Below the pieces are notes generated by a model. It searched no databases, was not told the origin of the DNA, and saw only the letters and a list, made by a program, of their open reading frames with translations. A stretch of 50,711 nt of DNA from Chitinophagaceae bacterium (GTDB taxonomy: Bacteria > Bacteroidota > Bacteroidia > Chitinophagales > Chitinophagaceae). Position numbers and translations under genes: made by a program. The stretch lies in assembly GCA_947454715.1 (NCBI GenBank), contig CANGMZ010000008.1, forward strand, positions 1 to 50,711, read 5' to 3'. Shown here piece by piece: positions 18,511 through 27,266 of the stretch (positions are counted from its first letter, which is position 1; each line of letters starts with the position of its first letter).

Positions 18511-19071
18511 TTATACAATCGCATCTTCTACTACTTCTTCCGGTTCTTCAGCTACAGCCTCAACAGGCTCTTCTGTTATTTTGAATGTAAAAAACCTTTG
18601 GGTTAGATAACTGAGTACAGTAGTAATTAATGCTACAAAAATATTCGCTATATCAGCTCTCACTACCGGAATGGCAATCGCAAATACCTTTGTCAGCACA
18701 TAAGACATAACAATAAATATTATTGTTGACATGATATATCTGAACAACTGAACACGACCATGTATCTGAGATTCAGGAAATACCACATAGCTGGACAATA
18801 AAAATCCTACAGGTAAGTTGAAGCAAAACTGAATAGCCCATGCAGCAACACGGCTGGTAATCTTGAAGTCACCAAATACATTAAGATATTCAGCCTGATG
18901 GAAAACATGTACAAATAAAAAAGAATACAACAGTAACCCTAATACAGTATTAGTACCACCACAGGCAATATACCTGAAGGTTTGTTTAGGTATGATTTTT
19001 GCAAATGGGATATGGCAAAAATCAATAACAGTAATGATTAAATCTTTTAATTTAACTAACAAAAATCTCAA
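18511..19071 (-). CDS. GtrA-like family membrane protein
   Basis: 186 residues. No ATG lies before the conserved region and an in-frame TGA stands nine bases upstream, so translation must begin at a rare codon, most likely the TTG at 19071. The conserved GtrA opening QTFRYIACGGTNTVLGLLLY starts at about residue 29, and four hydrophobic segments follow (about 35-55, 75-100, 110-130, 135-160). The tail is acidic (EEPVEAVAEEPEEVVED). GtrA proteins are small polytopic membrane proteins thought to move lipid-linked sugars across the inner membrane for surface polysaccharide or teichoic acid glycosylation. No glycosyltransferase partner is adjacent, so its specific job is unknown. Confidence 0.82.
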   Translation of the reverse strand: MRFLLVKLKDLIITVIDFCHIPFAKIIPKQTFRYIACGGTNTVLGLLLYSFLFVHVFHQAEYLNVFGDFKITSRVAAWAIQFCFNLPVGFLLSSYVVFPESQIHGRVQLFRYIMSTIIFIVMSYVLTKVFAIAIPVVRADIANIFVALITTVLSYLTQRFFTFKITEEPVEAVAEEPEEVVEDAIV

Positions 19072-19251
19072 ATTTGGTCAAAACTAAGATATTTTTTTAA
19101 ATATCAGACGCTACTCCACCCCAATAAAGAACCCCATTAGTTGACTCGATGTAGAATTAATACCAAGTTAACTCAATTACATATCAACAGAGATCAATAG
19201 ATACATTGACATAAAATAATAAACTTAATCACTGTTTTGATACAGGTTTAT

Positions 19252-19259
19252 TATCTTTG
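19252..19259 (+). promoter_or_regulatory. Candidate -7 promoter element very close to the CorC-type start
   Basis: TATCTTTG matches TAnnTTTG exactly. Only 6 nt separate it from the ATG at 19266, so a transcript starting there would have almost no leader. It may be a chance match. Confidence 0.25.
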
Positions 19260-19265
19260 ACCAAC

Positions 19266-20528
19266 ATGGATATTTCGCATTTACTGCTGTATATACTTGG
19301 ATGCATCTTGCTGATAGGCTTTTTCGCGGGCACTGAAATAGCATTTATATCTGCAAACAAGTTGAATATTGAGCTTAGAAAAAAACAAGGAAAATTCTCA
19401 GGGCAGATATTAGCCCGCTTTATGGAGAACCCATCTGAGTTCATTGGCACCAGCCTAGTTGGTGTTAATGTACTATTAGTAATATATGGTCTGCTCTCCT
19501 CTCAGGCTACAGAAAAATTACTCAATCATTATGGGATCGTACTTTCAGAGTACCCAAAGTTGGCATTAGATACCCTTCTGGCAACAATAGTAATTCTGAT
19601 CTTTGCAGAATTCCTGCCAAAGGCAATATTCAGATCTAAAGCAGAAGCAGTGCTCACTATTTTCAGTGTGCCTATGCTGCTCATGTATTACATCTTCTTC
19701 CCCATTGCCAAGGTTTTTGTATCTATTTCTGAGTTTATTTTGAAATATCTGTTCAACGTAAAAATCAAAGAAAACAAACAGGTATTCAATAGAGTAGATC
19801 TGGAAGTATTCGTAAAACAAGGTATGCATGGGCATGAAAACGAAAACGGCGAAGTAAATGCAGAGTTGTTCGAAAATGCGCTATATCTGGTGAATGTTCG
19901 TATCAGAAAGTGCATGGTTCCCCGCAATGAAGTTGAAGCAGTAGATATCACAACCTCAATTCAAGAAACAAAACAGAAGTTTATTGAGACAAAATTGTCT
20001 AAGATTATTGTATATGACGACACCATAGATAATATAGTAGGTTATATACACCATCTTGACCTCAACAGACGACCTGCTGCTATAAAAGACATTCTGCACA
20101 CCATCACCGCAATTCCGGAAGCAATGAGTGCCGTGGACCTCATGAACCGCTTCACAAAAGAACGCAAAAGCATTGCATGGGTAGTTGATGAGTTTGGTGG
20201 CACTGCGGGCATCGTAACAATGGAAGACGTACTCGAAGAGATATTCGGAGATATTAACGACGAATATGATGTTGAAGAACACGTTGAAAAACAATTAGCT
20301 GAAAATGAATACATTTTCTCAGGCAGACTGGAGCTCGACTATCTGAACGAAAAATACGGTTTTACTTTCCCTACAGAACAGTCTGAAACACTATCAGGAT
20401 TCATTATTGCAGGCCACGAAACTATACCTAAAATAAAGGAACAAATCATACTCGACAATTATGAGTTTGATATTCTATTGGTTACAGATACCCGTATAGA
20501 AACAGTTAAAATGAAGGTGCTGAAATAG
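19266..20528 (+). CDS. CorC/HlyC-type (CNNM, DUF21-CBS) membrane protein
   Basis: 420 residues from the ATG at 19266; a TTG three codons upstream is unlikely to be used. The N-terminal DUF21 transmembrane domain (about 1-175) has several hydrophobic helices and the typical FFAGTEIAFISANK opening. A CBS pair follows (about 195-320; KCMVPRNEVEAVD, then AWVVDEFGGTAGIVTMEDVL) and a C-terminal CorC_HlyC transporter-associated domain (about 340-415; LSGFIIAGHETIP). The family includes Mg2+/Co2+ efflux or transport proteins and, in gliding Bacteroidota, GldE. I cannot tell GldE from the general family by eye, so no symbol is given. The next gene starts 52 bases downstream on the same strand. Confidence 0.88.
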   Translation: MDISHLLLYILGCILLIGFFAGTEIAFISANKLNIELRKKQGKFSGQILARFMENPSEFIGTSLVGVNVLLVIYGLLSSQATEKLLNHYGIVLSEYPKLALDTLLATIVILIFAEFLPKAIFRSKAEAVLTIFSVPMLLMYYIFFPIAKVFVSISEFILKYLFNVKIKENKQVFNRVDLEVFVKQGMHGHENENGEVNAELFENALYLVNVRIRKCMVPRNEVEAVDITTSIQETKQKFIETKLSKIIVYDDTIDNIVGYIHHLDLNRRPAAIKDILHTITAIPEAMSAVDLMNRFTKERKSIAWVVDEFGGTAGIVTMEDVLEEIFGDINDEYDVEEHVEKQLAENEYIFSGRLELDYLNEKYGFTFPTEQSETLSGFIIAGHETIPKIKEQIILDNYEFDILLVTDTRIETVKMKVLK

Positions 20529-20580
20529 CCGCCTACATTCGTAATAACATAAGTTTTCATAACTAATTCAATTCATTACC

Positions 20581-21108
20581 ATGCCAGTTCAACGCCCTTT
20601 TAACCTCAGTCAATGGATAGAAGAGAACCGCCACTTACTGAAACCACCCGTTGGTAACCAGAATGTATATAAAGAGGCCGGCGATTTTATCGTAATGATA
20701 GTGGGCGGCCCTAACAGCCGTAAAGATTTTCATTACAACAACAGTGAAGAGCTTTTTTATCAATTGGAAGGTGATGTGAACGTGCGTATACAGGAAGATG
20801 GTAAGATCGTAGATATTCCTATTAAACAAGGTGACATGTTCTTACTACCGGGCAAAACACCACACAGCCCGCAACGTGGACCAAACACCATTGGCTTGGT
20901 TATTGAGAAAAAGCGCGACAGTAGCGAAATGGATGGCTTTATGTGGTTTTGCGAAAACTGTGGCGAGAAGCTCTATGAAGAGTTTATGAATGTCTCAGAC
21001 ATCGTAAAACAACTACCGCCGGTAATGGCGGCCTTCTACGAAGACGAACATAAACGTACCTGCAAAAAATGCGGAACAATCATGCAACCTCCCGCTGCAA
21101 TTAAGTAA
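20581..21108 (+). CDS. nbaC: 3-hydroxyanthranilate 3,4-dioxygenase
   Basis: 175 residues, the usual bacterial length. This cupin enzyme opens the ring of 3-hydroxyanthranilate with O2 to give 2-amino-3-carboxymuconate semialdehyde, on the kynurenine route to quinolinate and NAD. Iron ligands H51, E57 and H95 are present at the same numbers as in the well-studied Cupriavidus enzyme, as are substrate-binding R47 and R99. The C-terminal rubredoxin-like metal site is complete (CENC at 124-127, CKKC at 161-164). The start ATG follows an A/T-rich leader without a clear Shine-Dalgarno. No other kynurenine-pathway gene is in the window, so the pathway genes are probably scattered. A good terminator follows. 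Confidence 0.95.
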   Translation: MPVQRPFNLSQWIEENRHLLKPPVGNQNVYKEAGDFIVMIVGGPNSRKDFHYNNSEELFYQLEGDVNVRIQEDGKIVDIPIKQGDMFLLPGKTPHSPQRGPNTIGLVIEKKRDSSEMDGFMWFCENCGEKLYEEFMNVSDIVKQLPPVMAAFYEDEHKRTCKKCGTIMQPPAAIK

Positions 21109-21135
21109 ATGCAACAGATAAAATATCTATCAATT

Positions 21136-21169
21136 AGAGGTCACCTATCATGGTGACCTCTTGTTTTTT
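21136..21169 (+). terminator. Intrinsic terminator after the dioxygenase gene
   Basis: Perfect 10-bp stem (21136-21145 with 21152-21161), 6-nt loop, then a T-run to 21169. Confidence 0.85.
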
Positions 21170-21252
21170 AAGACCAATACACGCAACGCTTAACATACCA
21201 GAAATACATTAATAGGTGTGCCTCTTCTAATCAAATAGTCAGATTTTATCTT

Positions 21253-21260
21253 TATTTTTG
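21253..21260 (+). promoter_or_regulatory. Candidate -7 promoter element for the NHL-repeat gene
   Basis: TATTTTTG matches TAnnTTTG exactly, 32 nt before the ATG at 21293 and downstream of the preceding terminator. Confidence 0.4.
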
Positions 21261-21292
21261 TAGATATAAGCCATTGGAATTAAATTGACTTT

Positions 21293-23518
21293 ATGAAAAA
21301 ATCCCGATTAAGATTACTCAGTTTTATACTTGCTATATTATTCTCTTTTACAGCACAAGCGCAAACCATACGCACCATTGCCGGTAACGGTTCCTGGAAC
21401 TTAGATGTACCCACTATTGGAATAGGCGGACAAGCTTTAAATTCACCATTTACCGTCAATTGGGGCATTGCCGTTGATACATCAGGTAATGTTTATTTTA
21501 CCGAGCAATACAAGCATGTAATCAAAAAAATGAATCCCAATGGCATATTGAGCATTGTAGCCGGAACTGGATTCCCTGGCGCATTGGGCGATAGCGGATT
21601 GGCGACAAGTGCGCAGTTGGAAAACCCTACCCCACTCGTGTTTGATGCCGCAGGTAATTTATATGTTGGTGACGCAGGCAGCAGAGAAGTAAGAAAAATA
21701 ACACCCGCAGGCATTATCACTCGTGTAGCCGGCAAAAAATCTATCACATCTTATGGCACAGGCGATGGCGGTTCTGCTTTAAATGCAGGCTTGGGCTCTG
21801 TTAGTGGTTTAGCTTTTGATGCCGCAGGCAGCCTCTATATAGCTGATGGTAACGCTCGTGTAAGAAAAGTAAACGCTGCCGGTATCATTACCACAGTTGT
21901 AGGCTCAGGCAGAACAGGTAATGGCGGTAATGGCGGTCTCGCCACAGATACTACCGCATCTTTTAATGGCATAGCCGATGTAGCAATAGATGCTGCAGGC
22001 AATATTTACGTTGCAGATCAAAACAATAACTGTGTGCGTAAAATAAGCACAACAGGTCTGTTAACTGTGTTCGCAGGTAGCAGCACTGGTCTTGGTGGCA
22101 CAGCAGGTGATGGAGGCCCAGCTACCAGTGCTCGTATGACAGGCCCGGTAGGCTTGAAATTTGATAAAATTGGCAACCTCTATATTTCAGACCAAACCAA
22201 TTCAAAAATCAGGAAAGTAACACCTGCCGGAATCATATCCACAATTGCAGGCAATGGTGGTTATGGTTTTGGCGGAGATGGTGGCGCACCGCTCCCTGCA
22301 AAGTTCGCCTACCCTGCACATTTTTGCTTTGACAAAAGAGGCTACATGTATATCGTAGATAAAGGCAATGGTGGTCCATACCCTCCAGGTAATTCTGTAG
22401 GCCGTAGAATAAGACAAATATTCAATGTAGATACCTTCCACATCAGCGTTTTACCAAGTAATGTACTCTGTGGAAATACTTCAGCATCATTCGTCGCAAA
22501 TGTCCGCTACGCCTATTATTCGTTCATTTACCAATGGAAAATAAACGGCGTTCCTGTTGGTACTAACTCACCTAATTTTGCCTCAACAACTATCAATAAC
22601 CACGACACCGTAACCTGCACTGTAATTGATACCGCAGTCGGCGGAATGCGTCTGGCAATTTCTGACACCGTTATAATGACCGTCTTGCCGCCGATATTAC
22701 CTTCTTTGAGCATTGCCAGCTCTGGCGACACTGTGTGCAACGGACTACCTGTAACCCTTACTGCTACTGCTATTAACGGCGGATCTTCACCAATTTTCCA
22801 ATGGTATGTCAACAGTATACCTCGCGGCACCGGCCCTGTATTTACATTCATCCCGGTTTTAGGTGATATCGTTACTTGCGCATTGACAAGTAATGACCCT
22901 TGCGCCTATCCACATACATTTCACGTAGATAGGCCTATCTCAGTTATCCCTAGCTTCCTGCCATCAGTTACTGTTCATGCAGACCCCGATACAGTTGTAG
23001 CTTACTGGAGTGAGATTATTTCGTTCTTCACTAATGTAACTTATGGTGGCTCTTCACCTACTTACCAATGGTACAATAACAGTGGTCCGATACCCGGTGC
23101 TACCAATTCTTCTTATTCTAAAGAAATGTATGGCGCAGACACTATCTACTGTGTAATGCACAGCAATGCATTTTGTGCAGTACCTGATATAGACACTAGT
23201 GAAATTGTATACATCACAACCGGAACTTTAAGCCTGAGTGATATTAATGAGCTAACTGCTAATCTCATCGTTTACCCTAACCCTAACAATGGTAATTTCA
23301 GACTGAAAGGTGTGGTAAACAACACTACCGGCGGCAGTATCAATGTGGAGATTCGCAATGTGCTGGGTCAATCAGTTTATAAAAACACCATCAGGTACGA
23401 CAATGGCAAAGTAGATGTGCCCGTAGAGCTTGATAATAGTTTGCCATCAGGTATGTACTACCTGATAACAGGTGACCAAAAATCGAACAGGTCCATTCCA
23501 TTCATGATCAAAAAATAA
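21293..23518 (+). CDS. NHL-repeat beta-propeller protein with T9SS type A sorting domain
   Basis: 741 residues. The signal peptide (LLSFILAILFSFTAQAQ) is followed by about six NHL units (residues 25-375). Each follows the pattern 'G(I/L)..D..GN(L/I)Y(I/V)(A/S)D......(I/V)RK(V/I)...G(I/L)(I/L)(T/S)..AG', as in FDAAGNLYVGDAG. This predicts a six-bladed propeller. Two or three Ig/PKD-like domains follow (about 380-640; FIYQWKINGVPV, FQWYVNSIPRG, YQWYNNSGPIPGA). The last 85 residues are a type A T9SS sorting domain (LIVYPNPNNGNF, then IRNVLGQSVYK and SGMYYLI). It is exported to the cell surface or medium. NHL propellers bind proteins or ligands; no catalytic site is visible, so the function is unknown. 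It stands alone between a terminator and a glycosyltransferase gene. Confidence 0.9.
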   Translation: MKKSRLRLLSFILAILFSFTAQAQTIRTIAGNGSWNLDVPTIGIGGQALNSPFTVNWGIAVDTSGNVYFTEQYKHVIKKMNPNGILSIVAGTGFPGALGDSGLATSAQLENPTPLVFDAAGNLYVGDAGSREVRKITPAGIITRVAGKKSITSYGTGDGGSALNAGLGSVSGLAFDAAGSLYIADGNARVRKVNAAGIITTVVGSGRTGNGGNGGLATDTTASFNGIADVAIDAAGNIYVADQNNNCVRKISTTGLLTVFAGSSTGLGGTAGDGGPATSARMTGPVGLKFDKIGNLYISDQTNSKIRKVTPAGIISTIAGNGGYGFGGDGGAPLPAKFAYPAHFCFDKRGYMYIVDKGNGGPYPPGNSVGRRIRQIFNVDTFHISVLPSNVLCGNTSASFVANVRYAYYSFIYQWKINGVPVGTNSPNFASTTINNHDTVTCTVIDTAVGGMRLAISDTVIMTVLPPILPSLSIASSGDTVCNGLPVTLTATAINGGSSPIFQWYVNSIPRGTGPVFTFIPVLGDIVTCALTSNDPCAYPHTFHVDRPISVIPSFLPSVTVHADPDTVVAYWSEIISFFTNVTYGGSSPTYQWYNNSGPIPGATNSSYSKEMYGADTIYCVMHSNAFCAVPDIDTSEIVYITTGTLSLSDINELTANLIVYPNPNNGNFRLKGVVNNTTGGSINVEIRNVLGQSVYKNTIRYDNGKVDVPVELDNSLPSGMYYLITGDQKSNRSIPFMIKK

Positions 23519-23571
23519 GCTGCAGACTATAGATATAGCTGTATTCAGGACAATTGTGTTACTTTGCCAAT

Positions 23572-24702
23572 GTGTTTAGTCTTATAGTCTTTTGGGCATT
23601 TACAGGATGGGTGGCAATACAACTGTTGTATGTTGCACTCCTGTACGTAAGATTTTTCTCTCTTGATGCTAAAAGCAACCCTATTGCGGCTCAAGATATG
23701 CAGTGCGTAAGTATTGTTATCTGCGCAAAGAATGAGGCCGAAAATCTGAAGAAAAATCTACCAATTATCCTGAATCAAGACTATAGCCGTAATGGCAGTT
23801 TAATGTATGAAGTGGTAGTGGTCAATGACTGCTCAACAGACAACACCCACAACGTACTCACAGAACTGAAAAAACAATACCCTCACTTACGGGAGATAAT
23901 CATTACCCCAGACACACCACGAACAGTTGTGGGTAAAAAGTTCGCATTGAGTGAGGGTATCAAACAGATTGCTAACAACTGGATCTTACTTACAGACGCA
24001 GACTGCCATCCGGCAACAACAAATTGGTTGGCATGCATGGCACAACCACTATCAAAAGGAAAAGAGATTGTAGCTGGCTATGCCGGGCATACCGCAATGC
24101 CGGGACTGCTCAACAAATTTATCCGCTGGGAAACCACGCATACATTCTTACAGCTATCTACTTATGCTATGATTGGCAAACCATATCTGGCAATAGGCAG
24201 AAACCTTGCCTGTACCAAGGTCGTATGCGAACGTGCCTACCAATCACCACTGTGGAACATTGGCCCAACAGGCGATGATGATTTGCTGGTAAGCGTTTCG
24301 TCAACAGCCACAAATACGGCATTGGTCATTAATCCTGATGCATTTACTTACTCTATCCCCAGAGATACTTTCAGCGGATGGAGAAAACAAAAACAGAGAC
24401 ACACATCAGACGGAAAAAACTACAAGCCCGAAATCAAAACATTACTGGCCATATACGGTATCTCACAAGCTGCCGTTTGGGTCTACTTTATATACTTGTT
24501 GTTCACTCCCTTCTGCAACATCGCTGCAATATTGCTACTAATACGCTGTGTTGTCTATTGGTTGCTTTGGGCAGCTACCGCAAAACGGCTGAAAGAAAAA
24601 AATATTATTTCATTGCTTCCACTATTCGATATAGGCTGGATGCTCTATAACTTTGCATTTTTACCATACATACTACAGAAAAACAAACAACATTGGACAT
24701 AG
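23572..24702 (+). CDS. Membrane-associated family 2 glycosyltransferase
   Basis: About 376 residues from a GTG at 23572; a TTG at 23554 is an alternative and no ATG is available. One N-terminal transmembrane helix, then a GT-A catalytic domain: VSIVICAKNEAENL (nucleotide-sugar fold), VVVVNDCSTDNT, and the metal-binding LLTDADCHP. GDDDLLV and the WRKQKQRH segment match the acceptor/product motifs of processive-type GT2 enzymes. Three hydrophobic helices close the protein. It transfers a sugar from a nucleotide donor to a lipid or polysaccharide acceptor at the inner membrane; donor and acceptor are unknown. Its stop codon overlaps the rsmG start by 10 bases, so the two are translationally coupled. 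Confidence 0.85.
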   Translation: MFSLIVFWAFTGWVAIQLLYVALLYVRFFSLDAKSNPIAAQDMQCVSIVICAKNEAENLKKNLPIILNQDYSRNGSLMYEVVVVNDCSTDNTHNVLTELKKQYPHLREIIITPDTPRTVVGKKFALSEGIKQIANNWILLTDADCHPATTNWLACMAQPLSKGKEIVAGYAGHTAMPGLLNKFIRWETTHTFLQLSTYAMIGKPYLAIGRNLACTKVVCERAYQSPLWNIGPTGDDDLLVSVSSTATNTALVINPDAFTYSIPRDTFSGWRKQKQRHTSDGKNYKPEIKTLLAIYGISQAAVWVYFIYLLFTPFCNIAAILLLIRCVVYWLLWAATAKRLKEKNIISLLPLFDIGWMLYNFAFLPYILQKNKQHWT

Positions 24703-25328
24703 TTTTAAAATACTTCGCAGATTTCAGTGAAAAACAACTGGAGCAATTCAGCAAACTGGAAGCATTATACAAACACTGGAATGAACAAATCAATGTTATC
24801 TCCCGAAAAGACATTGACTCTTTATATGAAAGGCATGTGCTACACTCCCTGTCTATCGCAGCACTCTGCAATTTTGAACCGGGCACACAAGTAGTAGATA
24901 TTGGCACCGGTGGCGGCTTCCCGGGCATACCATTGGCTATTTTCTTCCCGGAGGTCAATTTTTTGCTGTCTGACAGTATCGGCAAAAAAATAAAAGTGGT
25001 ACAGGAAGTAGCTGACGCTATTGGCTTGACCAATGTCACTGCCGTTCACAGCCGGGTTGAAGACATTAAGGGCCGCACTTTCGACTATGCAGTGTCTCGT
25101 GCAGTAGCTCCGTTAGGTGAATTGTGGAAATGGGTAAGCCCGCTACTAAGAAAAGGGCAAAAAAGCGAGGAACTACCTAATGGCCTTATTTGCCTGAAAG
25201 GCGGAGATCTCGAAAAAGAAATAATGGACTCCGGACTACAAAAAATAGTTCAGGCATGGGAAGTAAACAATATTTTTAATGAAGATGCGTTCAATGAAAA
25301 GTACGTCATATATGTACCGAAATTATAA
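24693..25328 (+). CDS. rsmG: 16S rRNA (guanine-527-N7)-methyltransferase RsmG
   Basis: 211 residues, the normal length. RsmG (GidB) uses S-adenosylmethionine to methylate N7 of G527 in 16S rRNA; loss gives low-level streptomycin resistance in many bacteria. Family hallmarks are the N-terminal EQFSKLEALYKHWNEQINVI with RKDIDSLYERHVLHSL, the SAM-binding loop VVDIGTGGGFPGIPLA, and VSRAVAPL. The reading frame has no ATG before these conserved residues, so the TTG at 24693 is taken as the start. It lies within the last codons of the glycosyltransferase, which favours translational coupling. Confidence 0.95.
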   Translation: MDIVLKYFADFSEKQLEQFSKLEALYKHWNEQINVISRKDIDSLYERHVLHSLSIAALCNFEPGTQVVDIGTGGGFPGIPLAIFFPEVNFLLSDSIGKKIKVVQEVADAIGLTNVTAVHSRVEDIKGRTFDYAVSRAVAPLGELWKWVSPLLRKGQKSEELPNGLICLKGGDLEKEIMDSGLQKIVQAWEVNNIFNEDAFNEKYVIYVPKL

Positions 25329-25405
25329 GCATTATTTTGTTTTATAAATAAAACATATTATTTTTACTTTGAAACTTATCATTGTTAACCAATAATATAT
25401 TCCCT

Positions 25406-26521
25406 ATGAAAAAGGTATTATCTATCGTTATTATTGCCGGTTTCATTGCCGCAATGGTATCTTGTCATAAAAACACTGATGCTCCGGCCGGTGCTACTAA
25501 GTTGGTGCTACCTGCCACTACTGCTCGTTACTATAACGAGACTACACAGTATTCCAATCCATCTATCAACGAAAAAGCAACATTGGGTAGGGTTTTGTTT
25601 TATGATGGACACCTATCGCTAAACAATGCCATATCCTGCGCTAGTTGCCACAAACAAGAGCTCGGCTTTGCAGATAATATCAGATTCAGTACCGGTTATG
25701 AAGGAAGGTTAACAGGAAGAAATTCCCAAAGCATAGCTAACCTTAGCGGTCAGGATACTTTTTTCTCTAATAACTTCATTGCAAATCCATCTACCCCACT
25801 ATTTTGGGATGGCAGAGAAACGAGTGTAAAAAACTTGATCAACAGACCTATTACCAACCATATAGAAATGGGGATAGCAGATGCTTCTGTCTTACCGGGA
25901 AAACTATCTGCATTGCCATTTTACCCACCATTGTTTGCTAAGGCTTACGATGGCGATAGTACCATAACCTCAGATAGAATTTCAGAATGTGTGACCGCTT
26001 TTCTTATATCTATTCAGGCACACAATACAAAATTAGATAAATACCTCGCCGGTGACAACACTGCACTAAATTCAATGGAATTGCAAGGCATGAAATTGTT
26101 TACTGATAAGTATAACTGCGAAGGTTGCCACAGGGTAATGAGTGGTCAATACTTCATGAGTGGTTTCATCGATATTGGACTCGACGAGAACTATACAGAC
26201 ATAGGCAACGGTGCAGTAACAAAAAACACCAGCGACTACGGCAAATTTGCAGTACCAAGCCTTCGCAACATTGCTTTAACAGCACCTTATATGCACGATG
26301 GTCGATTCAAAACACTGGATGATGTACTGAATCACTACAGCCACGGTATACAGAACAGCCCTAATCTGAATGAAGTATTGCGTGACTACAGTACTAATCA
26401 GCCTAGAACAATGAACATAACAGAGTCAGATAAGAAAATGCTGATTGCATTTTTGAACTCACTTACAGATTACAACATGGTATCTGACCCAAAATTCTCC
26501 AACCCATTTAAAACCAACTAA
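25406..26521 (+). CDS. Di-haem cytochrome c peroxidase (MauG/CcpA family) lipoprotein
   Basis: 371 residues from the ATG at 25406; an upstream TTG at 25382 would block the signal. A lipoprotein signal (IVIIAGFIAAMVSC, Cys20) points to a membrane anchor. Two haem c motifs are present, CASCH (78-82) and CEGCH (238-242), with the conserved FYDGHLS and FWDGRE segments and YMHDGRF near the C-terminus. These define the bacterial di-haem peroxidase/MauG superfamily, which reduces H2O2 with electrons from a periplasmic donor or carries out long-range oxidation of a protein. The stop is 5 bases before a small outer-membrane-like gene, so the two probably share a transcript. That partner could be a substrate or simply a neighbour. 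Confidence 0.92.
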   Translation: MKKVLSIVIIAGFIAAMVSCHKNTDAPAGATKLVLPATTARYYNETTQYSNPSINEKATLGRVLFYDGHLSLNNAISCASCHKQELGFADNIRFSTGYEGRLTGRNSQSIANLSGQDTFFSNNFIANPSTPLFWDGRETSVKNLINRPITNHIEMGIADASVLPGKLSALPFYPPLFAKAYDGDSTITSDRISECVTAFLISIQAHNTKLDKYLAGDNTALNSMELQGMKLFTDKYNCEGCHRVMSGQYFMSGFIDIGLDENYTDIGNGAVTKNTSDYGKFAVPSLRNIALTAPYMHDGRFKTLDDVLNHYSHGIQNSPNLNEVLRDYSTNQPRTMNITESDKKMLIAFLNSLTDYNMVSDPKFSNPFKTN

Positions 26522-26526
26522 TTAAG

Positions 26527-27225
26527 ATGAAAAAATCTTTATTGTTTGGCATCCTATTCGCAGGATGCATGACCTCTTCTTATGCCCAATCTGATGTACT
26601 TGCACCCGAAAAAAATGAAAAAAAAATAGATCATTATTTCGGTGTCCAGTTAAATAACTTAATCAGACAAATTTTCAGCTTCAATAACAGCACAGCAGCA
26701 GACAATACTAATCCGTTCCTATTCACTTATAACATCAATAGCCATAAAAGCGGTTGGGGGTTAAGAGCGGGTCTGGGTGCTACTTTCAACTCCAGCAGCA
26801 CTAATGACAATGTAACCAAAAGAACATCCGACATTAAAGACATTCAATTCCGCCTTGGAATAGAAAAACGTTTTTCTTTATCAGAGAAGTGGACTACCGG
26901 TGTTGGTTTAGACGCTGTAATAAAAAACAACAACGACAACACAACAGCAGTAACGAACAATACCTACCTGTATACTGTAAATACACAATCTACTATTACC
27001 AGCACAGGTGGCGGAGCAATGGCATGGATGAGATACAGTGTCACTGACAAGATTCTCATAGGTACCGAAACCAGCTTCTACTACTTGTTAGGCAAGAACA
27101 AACAAACCATAATTTCAAGCGACAATACACCCGCTGGCAATTACTCCGAAACACATAGTGACGATGGAGCCAATGAAGGTAAAATAAGTGTACCGGTTGT
27201 ATTTTATTTAACGGTAAAGTTTTAG
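26527..27225 (+). CDS. Putative outer-membrane beta-barrel protein, paralog 1
   Basis: 232 residues with a signal peptide (SLLFGILFAGCMTSSYAQ). The rest is alternating hydrophobic/polar strands with a short C-terminal strand (VPVVFYLTVKF) ending in Phe, as in outer-membrane barrels. It is clearly homologous to the next gene: both share DHYxxVQ(L/I)N(N/E)L, (F/L)TYNIN, and KxGWGLRAG(L/I)G in the same order. I do not recognise a named family. It follows the di-haem peroxidase gene by 5 bases, so it is probably co-transcribed. Confidence 0.75.
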   Translation: MKKSLLFGILFAGCMTSSYAQSDVLAPEKNEKKIDHYFGVQLNNLIRQIFSFNNSTAADNTNPFLFTYNINSHKSGWGLRAGLGATFNSSSTNDNVTKRTSDIKDIQFRLGIEKRFSLSEKWTTGVGLDAVIKNNNDNTTAVTNNTYLYTVNTQSTITSTGGGAMAWMRYSVTDKILIGTETSFYYLLGKNKQTIISSDNTPAGNYSETHSDDGANEGKISVPVVFYLTVKF

Positions 27226-27266
27226 TTTTTCATCAGTCAAAATAGACCAAATCTAAAAACGTACAG

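Noticed and set aside
19266-20528. Naming the CorC-type gene gldE
   Set aside because: The family is broad and no other gld gene is nearby; the sequence alone does not separate GldE from other CorC/HlyC proteins.
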